64,000 bases of DNA, taken from the NCBI GenBank assembly GCA_902775475.1, contig CACYME010000006.1, positions 1 through 64,000 of the forward strand. The letters are read 5' to 3'. The DNA comes from an uncultured Prevotellaceae bacterium. Lineage in GTDB: Bacteria; Bacteroidota; Bacteroidia; Bacteroidales; Bacteroidaceae. Of the stretch, positions 15,581-23,846 are shown piece after piece (the stretch's first letter is position 1; the number at the start of each line of letters is the position of its first letter). Both the position numbers and the translations under genes were made by a program. The notes under the pieces are model-generated. The model did no database searches and had not been told where the DNA came from. It saw only the letters and a program-made list of their open reading frames with translations.

Positions 15581-16333
15581 ATGAACATCCGCGTCTTAGC
15601 CATCGACGACGAGCCACTCGCCCTGCAGCAGCTGGCGGCCTATATCCGCAAGATTCCCTTCCTGGAGCTCCGCGGCCAGTGCAGCAGTGCCCACGAGGCG
15701 CTCGACATCATGGAGCGCGAAGTCATCGACGCCATCTTCTGCGACATCAACATGCCCGACCTCAACGGCATGGACTTCGTGAAGCAGCTGGCCGTGCCGC
15801 CGCTCGTCGTCTTCACCACCGCCTACGCTGACTATGCCATCGAGGGCTACCGCGTCAACGCCGTCGACTATCTGCTGAAGCCCTTCGGCCTGCAAGACTT
15901 CCAGCGGGCGGCGCTGAAGGTGAGGGAGCGCGTGCAGCAGAGCCAGCCCCAGCCCGCCGGAAGAGGAGCCGACGGCCCGGCGGCGGAAGAGGCAGGGTTG
16001 TCGCCCGACTCGTTCTTCGTGAAGACCGACAGCCGCACCGTGCGCGTCGCCGTCAGCGACATCCGCTATGTCGAGGCCATGAGCGAATACCTCAAGCTCC
16101 ATCTCGCCAGCCTGCCGCGGCCCCTCATCGCCTACCTCTCCATGAAGAAGATGGAGGACTTCCTGCCCCCCACCTTCATGCGCATCCACCGCTCCTACAT
16201 CGTCAACCTCCAGCAGGTGCACGAGGTGAACAAGAACCGCATCATCATGGGCCCCGACGAGTATCTGCCCATCGGCGACAACTACCGCGAGGCCTTCAAC
16301 AGCTATCTGAACACCCGCATGCTCACCAGGTGA
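15581..16333 (+). CDS. LytTR-family response regulator
   Basis: Encodes 250 residues. A receiver domain (about 1-120) has the acidic pair IDDEP, phospho-acceptor D55 in FCDINMPDLNG, and the conserved lysine in YLLKPFG. A short linker (RGADGPAAEEAG) leads to a LytTR DNA-binding domain (about 145-248) with SFFVKTDSRTVRVAVSDIRY, YLSMKKMEDFLPPTFMRIHR and SYIVNLQQVHEV. It is the cognate partner of the kinase just upstream. LytTR regulators bind direct repeats in target promoters; I could not identify such sites here. Its last codons form the left arm of a terminator. Confidence 0.92.
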   Translation: MNIRVLAIDDEPLALQQLAAYIRKIPFLELRGQCSSAHEALDIMEREVIDAIFCDINMPDLNGMDFVKQLAVPPLVVFTTAYADYAIEGYRVNAVDYLLKPFGLQDFQRAALKVRERVQQSQPQPAGRGADGPAAEEAGLSPDSFFVKTDSRTVRVAVSDIRYVEAMSEYLKLHLASLPRPLIAYLSMKKMEDFLPPTFMRIHRSYIVNLQQVHEVNKNRIIMGPDEYLPIGDNYREAFNSYLNTRMLTR

Positions 16334-16358
16334 GCATGCGGGCGTTTCAACTTTTTTT
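16314..16358 (+). terminator. intrinsic terminator overlapping the end of the LytTR gene
   Basis: CCCGCATGCTCA (16314-16325) pairs with TGAGCATGCGGG (16331-16342) around CCAGG, followed by a T-run at 16352-16358. The right arm starts with the TGA stop codon itself. Convergent genes meet here, so it separates the two operons. Confidence 0.85.
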
Positions 16359-16382
16359 CCTGTTTTTTTGAAGGCGTACCTG

Positions 16383-19034
16383 TCAACGGCTGATACGCTT
16401 GCTGCCCTTTCTAATCTGTAATCCCCGCTGCTTGCTGTGGCGGATGCCGTCGAGGGTGTAGACGGCGTCGTCGTCGGCAGGCTCGGCGGTGGTCAGTGGG
16501 TGGATGGCGGTGGCCTGGCTGACGATGGCGCTGATGTCGCTGGCCGTGAGGGCTCGGTTGTAGATGCGCACGTCGTCGAGGTAGCCGGAGAAATAGGGGT
16601 CGGCATTGAACTGGCTTCGCCCCAGATAGTTGACCACGGGCTTCACGTCGGCAGGGCTGATGGTGATGGCGTCGGTCTGGGCGGCCAGCTGCCCGTCGAT
16701 GTAGATGGCGGTGTGGCCAGGCTTCATGGTGACGGCCACGTGGTGCCACTGGCGTAGGGTGAGTCGGGTGGCGTCGAGGGTCTGCTCGCTGCCGCCGTTC
16801 TTGATGGCCAGGCGCATCTTCGAGCCGTTGGTGTGGGTGAGGAAGAGGTAGTGGTCGGTGTCGTAGCCGAAGTCGAAGATGCGTTGCCAGGATGTGGCTG
16901 CTTCGGGCAGCACCCAGAGGCTGACGGTGAGCTCGTCGCCCTGGACGATGGTGGGGGGCAGCTGCACGTACTGGTTCGACCTGAGGTGTAGCGACTTGGT
17001 GCCCTGGCGGTGCTCGTCGCCGAAGAGGAGTGTGGGCAGTGCGGCAGCGGCGTGGCGCTGGTTGGGTGTGGCGTCGGTGAGCGTCTCGTCCATCGTCCAG
17101 TGGGCCACCAGTGCCGTCTCTTCCGGCATGGTCACTATGGCCTCGGCTGAGGGCTCGCCCTGGTTCTGTGCGCGGTCGATGGCTTTCACCTTATAGATAT
17201 AGGTGTGGCCTGCGAGGGTGCCGTTGTCTACGTAGGGTGGGGCGACGCGTCGGGCGATGGTGTTCCACTCTTCCGAGTCCTGCTCGCTGCGCAGCACCAT
17301 GTAGCCGTCGAGGTCGGGCTCTTCGCCTGGTGTCCACGTCAGGCTGACGGATGCGGTCTGCGGCGTGGCCAGCAGCCCTTCGGGGCGTGCAGGGGCCAGC
17401 GTCTCGTAGTCTGCGTCGGGTGGCAGCAGGCGCCACAGCAGCCGGTCGCGTGCTGCCTCGTCGGCGGGCATGGTCTTCTGCACCACGTTCACGCCGTTCG
17501 ACTGGGTGCTGCTGGCGGCGGCGAGGCAGAGGGCGCTCTCGCGGTTGCGGATGTAGTAGTAGCCGTCGCCGGCATACTGGAGGTACCACTGCTCGTTGCT
17601 GGTGGGCGTGGCGTTCTGCGAATAGACCATGATGTTGGCGCCGTCGGCGGTGGAGAAGTCCTGCAGGTTCATGCGGTTGCGGGTGTTCTGCACGGAGGTG
17701 ATGTCGTAGAAGCTGTAGTCGCCGCCGGTGCGTGGGTCGCTCATCGCGAGGTTCCACTGCTGTGCCTTCGAGCCGGTGTATTTCTGCATCACGATGTTGC
17801 TGCCCGAGACGGCGGCGGCATTGCCGGTGGCCTTGTTCATGAGCTTGTAGGTGCCGTCGGCGATGTAGGTGGGCTGCACGTCGTCGCCCCAGGTGATGTC
17901 GATGACGCGCTCGGCGTTGGTCTGCCCCTTCTGGTAGCCCGTTCCGCCGGGAATCTCCATGCGCAGCTGTCGCATGGGGCCTTGTCCGTCGAAGTAGACG
18001 TCGCGGTCGAGGCTGACGAACTGGTAGCTCGTGGTGACGGCCTGTCGCTCGCTGCTGCCGATGAAGGCCTTGGTGCGGCCGTCGCCGTCGTGTCGCCACA
18101 CGCTGGCGGCGGTCCAGTTGTTGCGGTGCTCGCCGTAGGCCAGTCGCTCGCCGTGGCGGCTGATGTCGCAGAACTCGCCGCGGGCCCGGCTGTCGAATCC
18201 CCACCAGATGCCGACGGTCATGCCGTATTCCAGGCCTACCATGGCCTCGCCCACGTTGTGCATCTCGTCGGCATAGCCCACCTTGCCGTCTTTCTTCAGC
18301 TGCTGGAAGAAGTTGGCGAAGTTGGCGAACGAGCCTGCCAGCTGGTGGGTGTTTCCCCAGTCGTAGTATTGCTTCCCGCTGGTGTACCATTGCAGCGCCT
18401 TGTCGTCGTTGAGGGTGTTGCCGCCCACGATGGCTACGGTGTCCATGCGCGGATACTGCTCTCTGAGGAGCCGGGCCACCTGCACCTGCTTAGCCACGGT
18501 GGCGCCTTCCTCAACGGTCCAGTAGTCGGGCTCGTTGAAGGGCGAGACACCCACGACGGGGTGGCGGGTGTTCTGCTGCATCCAGTGCACGTGGCTGTTG
18601 ATGTTGGCGGCCCAGTGGCTGACGTCGCAGTTCTCGTTCACCACGAAGTAGCTGTCGCTGCCAGCCTCCTGGTCGGCGGTGAGCACCAAGGGGAGGGTGC
18701 TGCTGACCAGGTTGAAGATGTTGGCGCGCCGCCGCAGGTAGCTCGTCTGGTCGCTGGCGAGCACGGAGTCGTTGGTGAGCGCCTTGGTGGTGCGGAAGCA
18801 GGAGCGCCCGATGCCGATGTTCTCCTTGCCCATGTGGTTGATGCCCTTGCGCAGGTTCTGCTCGCTGATCCATGCCTGGTCGAGTCCCCAGGTGGGCTGG
18901 AAGCGGGTGCCTGGCTGGCTGAGGTCGAAGCCCAGGGTGACGTCGGCCTTGTCGGTGACCGTGGCCACCTGTGCCGTGCTGACGGTGGCTGCCTGGCAGG
19001 CGATGAGTGTCAGGCCCAGTGTTAGTCGTCTCAT
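16383..19034 (-). CDS. secreted multidomain glycoside hydrolase (clan GH-A-like + ricin-B + Fn3 + LamG)
   Basis: Encodes 883 residues with a signal peptide (MRRLTLGLTLIACQAATVST). Residues about 25-400 look like a (beta/alpha)8 hydrolase: GVSPFNEPDYW holds the Asn-Glu pair typical of the clan GH-A acid/base, and a later YADEMHNVGEAMVGLEYG segment may hold the nucleophile. About 405-545 is a ricin-type carbohydrate-binding domain (YKLMNKATGNAAAV, QQWNLAMSD, NEQWYLQY). About 560-645 is fibronectin type III (SVSLTWTPGEEPDLDGYMVL). About 650-830 is a LamG/concanavalin-like domain (HWTMDETLTD, GYLDDVRIYNRAL). It ends with a sorting-like tail (YTLDGIRHSKQRGLQIRKG). Its ATG overlaps the stop of the upstream hydrolase gene. 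The exact family and substrate are not assignable by eye. Confidence 0.75.
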   Translation of the reverse strand: MRRLTLGLTLIACQAATVSTAQVATVTDKADVTLGFDLSQPGTRFQPTWGLDQAWISEQNLRKGINHMGKENIGIGRSCFRTTKALTNDSVLASDQTSYLRRRANIFNLVSSTLPLVLTADQEAGSDSYFVVNENCDVSHWAANINSHVHWMQQNTRHPVVGVSPFNEPDYWTVEEGATVAKQVQVARLLREQYPRMDTVAIVGGNTLNDDKALQWYTSGKQYYDWGNTHQLAGSFANFANFFQQLKKDGKVGYADEMHNVGEAMVGLEYGMTVGIWWGFDSRARGEFCDISRHGERLAYGEHRNNWTAASVWRHDGDGRTKAFIGSSERQAVTTSYQFVSLDRDVYFDGQGPMRQLRMEIPGGTGYQKGQTNAERVIDITWGDDVQPTYIADGTYKLMNKATGNAAAVSGSNIVMQKYTGSKAQQWNLAMSDPRTGGDYSFYDITSVQNTRNRMNLQDFSTADGANIMVYSQNATPTSNEQWYLQYAGDGYYYIRNRESALCLAAASSTQSNGVNVVQKTMPADEAARDRLLWRLLPPDADYETLAPARPEGLLATPQTASVSLTWTPGEEPDLDGYMVLRSEQDSEEWNTIARRVAPPYVDNGTLAGHTYIYKVKAIDRAQNQGEPSAEAIVTMPEETALVAHWTMDETLTDATPNQRHAAAALPTLLFGDEHRQGTKSLHLRSNQYVQLPPTIVQGDELTVSLWVLPEAATSWQRIFDFGYDTDHYLFLTHTNGSKMRLAIKNGGSEQTLDATRLTLRQWHHVAVTMKPGHTAIYIDGQLAAQTDAITISPADVKPVVNYLGRSQFNADPYFSGYLDDVRIYNRALTASDISAIVSQATAIHPLTTAEPADDDAVYTLDGIRHSKQRGLQIRKGSKRISR

Positions 19035-22000
19035 TTGATGATGGTTTTGGTGGCTTTGCCGTTGATGATTCTCACGTAGATGCCGGGCTGGGGCTGGCCG
19101 CTGCCGACGGGCTGCCCGCTAAGGGTGTAGAGGCTGCCCTGCTGCTGGCCGTCAGCCGTTGCCATGCCGATGCCGGCGGCTATCTCCTCGTCGGTGACGC
19201 CCTCGATGGGGATGCTGGGGCCGTTCCACGTCTGGAAGATGGTGAACGGCTTGCTGGAGCGGTCGTTGAAGGGGCGGATGATGCCGCAGAAGCTGCTGGC
19301 CAGCGGGCGGTTGTCGCTCTGCACCTTCTGCCACTTGCCGTCGGTCAGCACGTAGTAGCCGGCGGGCACTCTGGACGAGCCGGTGCGCAGCTTCAGGAAT
19401 CCGCGCAGGTTGCCGGGGCCGTCGGTGGCCGAGGTGGCCTCCTTGCCGTGCTCCAGGAACATGGCCTCGCCGAGGCTGCTCTTGTAGATGAACGGCACGC
19501 CGGCCTGCGTCTCGCTGATTTCCTCTAAGCAGATGTTCCGGCAGTCGTGGGTGATGCCGGCAATCTGGTAGAACGTCAGGCCGGGCGACGGTGCCACGGC
19601 GTAGGGCAGGCAGCAGGTGGCGTAGGCATCGGGCGTGGCGCTGATGCGGTAGAGCGGGTGGTAGAGCAGCTGGAAGTTGGTGGCTCCCCACCATCCCTCG
19701 CGGTGGTCGCCCTTGCTGCTGGTGTCGCCCACACGCCGCCAGGCCAGGTCGGCGGCTCCCTGCTTCGAGCCCTCGAAGCCGATGGTGAGCGTGCCGTCCT
19801 CGTCGACATAGAGGGGCATCGTGGTCAGCCGTTGCCAGCGCAGCGTGTCGTGCACCAGGGGCAGGTCGTAGAAGTCGGCCGTGAGCAGGGGTGAGCACAG
19901 CGAGTCGGTGCCGTTCACGATGTAGGCGTGCTGGTCGCTGAGGCAGAAGTGCTCGGTGGCGGCCCTGCACTCGAGGGCATAGAGCCCATGGGGCAGCGCG
20001 CTCACTTCCTGCCGGATGGCCATCGTCTGGCTTTCGTTGCCCTCCTTGGGGATGTCCCACCAGGCATTCCAGAAAGGAAATGCCCTGTAGTCGCCCCAGT
20101 ACTGGTTCACGCGCTGGTCGCCGTCCTTGTAGGTGCCTGCCTTCGTCTGCCATCCGGTGGCGGATTCAAAGTCAGGCGACTTCACGAGCCCGTCGGTCGC
20201 CGTCATGGGCAGGTAGTTCTCCATGGCCAGCTGCAGGGCATCGTAGGTGTCGAGAATCCACTCGGCCGTGGGCAGGCACTTGCGGCTGAACACGTCGTCG
20301 ATGTCGGCGCAGATGCGCTCGGCCTCCTCGTGCCCGGGGAAGGGATAGCGCGCCAGCAGCGACTTGGCGTTGGCGTGGAGCCGTCGCAGCTCCGGGTCGG
20401 CCTGCCAGGCGCTGATGGTCTGTGCCACGAGCTTGCCCACGTATTCCATGTCGGCCTTCGCGTCGTCGTGGGTGGTCAGCAGCTGGTCGGCGAGGTCGGT
20501 GAAGTGGCCGAAATAGCCGATGCAGGCCTCGGCACGGAGGCGCTCCTGGCGGGCACCGTCGGCATAGGCCTCCTCCTTCGTGTCGAAGAGCTGGCGCAGC
20601 ATGAAGTTGTCGAACTGCGACTTGCCCTTCAGCGAGCGCAGCGACAGCATGGCCTTGGTGTAGGCGCCGCTGTAGAAGGTGGCAAACTGGGTGTTCCAGC
20701 TGGACGAGGAGTTGTTGAGCATGATGACGATGCTGTCGTTGACGGTGCCTTCCCTGGTGAGCGAGAAGAGCTTGCTGATGCCGTCGAGGTTGCATGCGTC
20801 GGCAGAGAAATAGTAATAGGTGTTGGGCTTGATGTCGATGAGCACTTTCACCGACTGCTCTACGTTCATCGACGTGCTGTGGCCGTAGCACTGCAGATAG
20901 GGGCCGCCGTCGCTGCCTCCGGCCTGTACGGCCTGGTACCAGGGCTGTGCCAGCGGCTCGCCGAGGCCGTTCTGCCAGCCCTCGAGGCCGAAGTCGAAGT
21001 TGCCGTTGACGAAGATGTTGCCACCCTGGTAGAAGGTCCTGTCGCCCACGTTGATGGCGTCGCCAGCCTTCACGTCGCTGTCGGCCACCATCACGCTGCG
21101 TGTGCGGCGGATGACGCCGTTGGCATCCTTCTCGCTGACGCGGAACTCCCATCCCAGCTGGGCCTCAATGTCGTAGACGACGACGTAGTGGGGCACGCTG
21201 CGGTCAACCTCTTCATACAATTCCAGGGAGTCTATCACGACCTCCCACGCCTCGCTCCCGCTCTTGCGGCGCTCCAGGTGTATGTATTCGTTCATCTCGC
21301 CGTTGTACTCACGCCATGCCACACTTGCCGTTCCGCTCTTTTTGACGAAGTCGAGCAAGATGTTCTCGGGGTCCATCTGCTTCGGGGCCTTGGGCACGTA
21401 GTCGTACTTGCCGTTGTAGCCCACGCCGCCGTCGAGCTGGCTGTACATCTGTCCGGCAGGCGTCAGGCTGCTGTTGCGGTAAATCTTCGAGATGTCGCGC
21501 TCGCTGTTCCAGTAGTAGTAGCGCTCCACGCAGTCGTAGCTGTTCAGGTTGGTGCAGATGCGCTGCAGGGCATCGCGCACCTGGGCCTCGGTGACGCCGT
21601 TGGCGAAGGCGCCGTTGCTGTTCCATGAGGCACCCCAGCACCACTCCGATATCCACACGGGGCGGTGCACCGAGCTGGTCCAGTTCTTCACGTTGCCGAA
21701 GTTGCCCTCGGGCCAGTAGCAGTGCAGGTCAACGATGTCGCAGCGCCATCCGCGAGCGTCGATGCTGTCGAAGAACTCCTTGAGGAATCCCGTTCCGTTC
21801 CAGTAGTCGCTGCCGTCCCACGACGAGGGCGAGCAGAGGCGCATGCCGGTGCGCATCAGCTCCTGCCAGTTGCCCAGAATCTGGTCGAGCGTGGCGGGCT
21901 GGTCGTCGGAGCCGTTGCGCGGCTCGTTGTTGGTCTTCATGTGGGGCGAGTAGTTGCACTGTCCCAGCGATGCCGGCGAGGGCCATCCCTCGTGGATGTG

Positions 22001-22765
22001 GTGGGGCACGCACTCGGCGTTGGGCAGACGGCTCTCGCCCGGCCCGAAGCTGTAGCACGACGTGACGTTCAGCGCCGCCACGGCCTCGGCCCTCGTGTCG
22101 TTGGCCAGGGCGGGCTTGCCCGTGTCATACCATTTGAAGATGCGGTAGCTCGATATGCTGCGGTCCATGATGGCAGGCAGCTCGGCCATCTCCAGGTCGC
22201 GGTCGGCGGCAATGAAGCAGCGGCTGTAGCCCCGGCCCTCCTTCAGCAGCGAGAACGTGACCATGTAGCCACGCTTCAGGCGGAAGGAGCGGATGCGGTT
22301 GTTCAGCTTCTTGTCCGTGAGGGTGTTCATGAAGCCGCCGCTGCTCTCCAGCCCGAAGTCGCTGCACTGATCGCCCTCGAAGTTCTGCTCGCTGAAGACG
22401 GTGAGCGGCTTCACGTTGCTGCCATAGGGCAGGATGATGCAGCCCCGGTTGTAGAGCTTCACCTGGCAGTTGGTGTTGTTCACGGCTTTCTCGCCGCCTA
22501 TCAGCACGTGGCTGGCCAGCAGCGACTGGGCTGCCGAGGGCTTCACGGCGCTCAGAATGAGCACGGCGTGGTCGGTGTTCTCGATGTTCACCACGCCGTC
22601 GGCGGTGAAGGGCGTGGCCGACGTCACGACGTAGTCTACGTCGGTTGTCAGCGTCACCGTGCCACTCACCTGGCTGACGCTCTCCTTCGTGTTCAGTGCC
22701 CACAGTTGAGCCGACAATAGCAGGGAAGCTGCTATCAGGCTTGTTCTCAATTTCTTCGCTATCAT
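19031..22765 (-). CDS. secreted Glyco_hydro_cc/GH128-like glycoside hydrolase
   Basis: Encodes 1244 residues from the ATG at 22765 (MIAKKLRTSLIAASLLLSAQ signal peptide), about 90 bases after a -7 box. The catalytic-looking core at about 240-460 has HMKTNNEPRN (possible acid/base Glu), DIVDLHCYWPEG and VWISEWCWGASWN (possible nucleophile Glu), the pattern of the Asl1-like/GH128 group, known for beta-1,3-glucanases. The N-terminal 220 residues form a beta-rich region of unknown type. Downstream there are an Fn3-like region, a carbohydrate-binding-like beta-sandwich near 600-730, and about 500 residues not recognised. It ends in YTLSGQPVGSGQPQPGIYVR and a Lys-rich terminus like a type IX sorting tail. 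It forms an ATGA-overlapping operon with the hydrolase at 16383. Confidence 0.72.
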   Translation of the reverse strand: MIAKKLRTSLIAASLLLSAQLWALNTKESVSQVSGTVTLTTDVDYVVTSATPFTADGVVNIENTDHAVLILSAVKPSAAQSLLASHVLIGGEKAVNNTNCQVKLYNRGCIILPYGSNVKPLTVFSEQNFEGDQCSDFGLESSGGFMNTLTDKKLNNRIRSFRLKRGYMVTFSLLKEGRGYSRCFIAADRDLEMAELPAIMDRSISSYRIFKWYDTGKPALANDTRAEAVAALNVTSCYSFGPGESRLPNAECVPHHIHEGWPSPASLGQCNYSPHMKTNNEPRNGSDDQPATLDQILGNWQELMRTGMRLCSPSSWDGSDYWNGTGFLKEFFDSIDARGWRCDIVDLHCYWPEGNFGNVKNWTSSVHRPVWISEWCWGASWNSNGAFANGVTEAQVRDALQRICTNLNSYDCVERYYYWNSERDISKIYRNSSLTPAGQMYSQLDGGVGYNGKYDYVPKAPKQMDPENILLDFVKKSGTASVAWREYNGEMNEYIHLERRKSGSEAWEVVIDSLELYEEVDRSVPHYVVVYDIEAQLGWEFRVSEKDANGVIRRTRSVMVADSDVKAGDAINVGDRTFYQGGNIFVNGNFDFGLEGWQNGLGEPLAQPWYQAVQAGGSDGGPYLQCYGHSTSMNVEQSVKVLIDIKPNTYYYFSADACNLDGISKLFSLTREGTVNDSIVIMLNNSSSSWNTQFATFYSGAYTKAMLSLRSLKGKSQFDNFMLRQLFDTKEEAYADGARQERLRAEACIGYFGHFTDLADQLLTTHDDAKADMEYVGKLVAQTISAWQADPELRRLHANAKSLLARYPFPGHEEAERICADIDDVFSRKCLPTAEWILDTYDALQLAMENYLPMTATDGLVKSPDFESATGWQTKAGTYKDGDQRVNQYWGDYRAFPFWNAWWDIPKEGNESQTMAIRQEVSALPHGLYALECRAATEHFCLSDQHAYIVNGTDSLCSPLLTADFYDLPLVHDTLRWQRLTTMPLYVDEDGTLTIGFEGSKQGAADLAWRRVGDTSSKGDHREGWWGATNFQLLYHPLYRISATPDAYATCCLPYAVAPSPGLTFYQIAGITHDCRNICLEEISETQAGVPFIYKSSLGEAMFLEHGKEATSATDGPGNLRGFLKLRTGSSRVPAGYYVLTDGKWQKVQSDNRPLASSFCGIIRPFNDRSSKPFTIFQTWNGPSIPIEGVTDEEIAAGIGMATADGQQQGSLYTLSGQPVGSGQPQPGIYVRIINGKATKTIIK

Positions 22766-22854
22766 TAGTTTTTTAGTTTTAGTTATACTTTCGTAAGTTA
22801 GGATCGTGCATGCTCGCACATTCGGAATCTGAATGAATTGTCCGCTTTTGCTTG

Positions 22855-22862
22855 CAAAGGTA
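22855..22862 (-). promoter_or_regulatory. -7 box of the glycoside hydrolase operon
   Basis: CAAAGGTA is TACCTTTG on the minus strand, 90 bases before the ATG at 22765. A TTCG (minus strand) about 20 bases further upstream is a weak -33 element. Confidence 0.6.
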
Positions 22863-23079
22863 GGGAAAAAAAACGAAACGGCGAAATATATTTAGAGAAA
22901 GATACTAAAAACAATGCCTGCCCCTGTATTTTCGCTGCAGAGCCGTTGTCTTTTCGGGCGTGGTTGACACAGCATAAGCCTGCCTAAACTACGTAGAAGA
23001 CTATCTGATTCGCTGAATTGTTACGAAAATATAAAAAAAAGGCAAAAGTGTGGTGAAAATGAACACCCAAAACTTAAAA

Positions 23080-23400
23080 ATACGCGAAAATTCTGTGCGA
23101 GAAAATTTTTGGCTGGAAATACGCGAGTTTTGAGAGGGTTTGTTAAATGATTGAGTGGTAGGTGGTTAAGCTTGATTTTTCAAAATTTAGCACCTTTTCG
23201 CTTTCAAAAGTCAACGCCTTTTGAAAATTTGGCGTTGACTTTTGAAAATTTGGTGTGCTTAAAAATGAGCGAAACGAGGCAAAAAAAATGCAAAAAAGCT
23301 GCACAGAACCGTCTTTTTGTGCCATTTTTGCCCCTTTCGCCACCTTCTTCCGCCCTCGTCAGCCGATGGAAATCGCTCAAAACGCCCATTTTTCACTCCA
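23080..23400 (-). repeat. interspersed AT-rich repeat family B, copy 2
   Basis: Inverted copy of 6541-6870. The centre reads AAAAGTCAACGCCTTTTGAA then AATTTGGCGTTGACTTTTGA, two arms of a GTCAACGCC/GGCGTTGAC palindrome, followed by TTGGTGTGCTTAAAAATGAG. The interval between the hydrolase operon and the trp leader (22866-23570) contains this repeat and no gene I can support. Confidence 0.75.
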
Positions 23401-23570
23401 AAATGCTCCGAAAATCCTACACATGGATGAGTGGTAATTTTGAACACTAAAACTGTTAAGCTCTGTTAAGTTCCTCGTCTGGACTTCCTTGCCTGGGCTC
23501 GGCGGGGAATGACAGGTTTATAGCAAAATGCGGAAAAATGATGCAGATTGCGAAAAAAAACGTCGAAAAA

Positions 23571-23602
23571 TTTGCAGGTTAAAAGAAAAGTGCGTACCTT
23601 TG
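23571..23602 (+). promoter_or_regulatory. trp operon promoter
   Basis: TTTG at 23571-23574 and TACCTTTG at 23595-23602 with a 20-base gap. It sits 33 bases before the trp leader peptide ATG. Confidence 0.8.
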
Positions 23603-23635
23603 CAGCGAAATTGAAAACTTAACTAGGCAAAAAGC

Positions 23636-23692
23636 ATGAAACTGACAGCAAATGCATGGTGGTGGCGCAGCTCAAGGTCCAAAAGGTCGTGA
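23636..23692 (+). CDS. trpL: trp operon leader peptide
   Basis: An 18-codon ORF reading MKLTANAWWWRSSRSKRS then TGA. Three consecutive tryptophan codons, a position just after the trp promoter and before a terminator hairpin ending 90 bases ahead of trpB are the hallmarks of a transcription attenuator. When charged tRNA-Trp is scarce, a ribosome stalled on the Trp codons would favour an antiterminator and allow trpBEGDCFA to be transcribed. The mechanism is known from enterobacterial trp; its operation here is inferred from layout. The peptide itself probably has no further function. Confidence 0.85.
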   Translation: MKLTANAWWWRSSRSKRS

Positions 23693-23722
23693 GAAGCTTG
23701 CCCCATGCTGTTGCAGCAGAAT

Positions 23723-23757
23723 AAAAAGGCTCGTCGTTCTTGCGGCGGGCCTTTTTA
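23723..23757 (+). terminator. trp attenuator terminator hairpin
   Basis: AAAAAGGCTCG (23723-23733) pairs with CGGGCCTTTTT (23746-23756) including one G-U, with a 12-base loop, and the T-run forms the right arm. A competing upstream pairing could involve CATGCTGTTGCAGCAG near 23704-23719. It lies between the leader peptide stop and trpB. Confidence 0.8.
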
Positions 23758-23846
23758 AGTTTTGGGGCTGCGACGCTGTCGCAGCATAGGAGGACAGAAA
23801 CAACCACAAACAACCACAGAAACAACCATAAAAACGAATAATATAT

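Noticed and set aside
17205-19025. Plus-strand open frame of 606 codons opposite the GH-A-like gene
   Set aside because: No recognisable protein features; explained by codon bias of the minus-strand gene.
19928-21628. Plus-strand open frame of 566 codons opposite the GH128-like gene
   Set aside because: Same antisense composition artefact; the minus strand has a signal peptide, catalytic motifs and a promoter.
23141-23460. Several small ORFs before the trp leader
   Set aside because: They fall within repeat family B on both strands and have no promoter or protein features.
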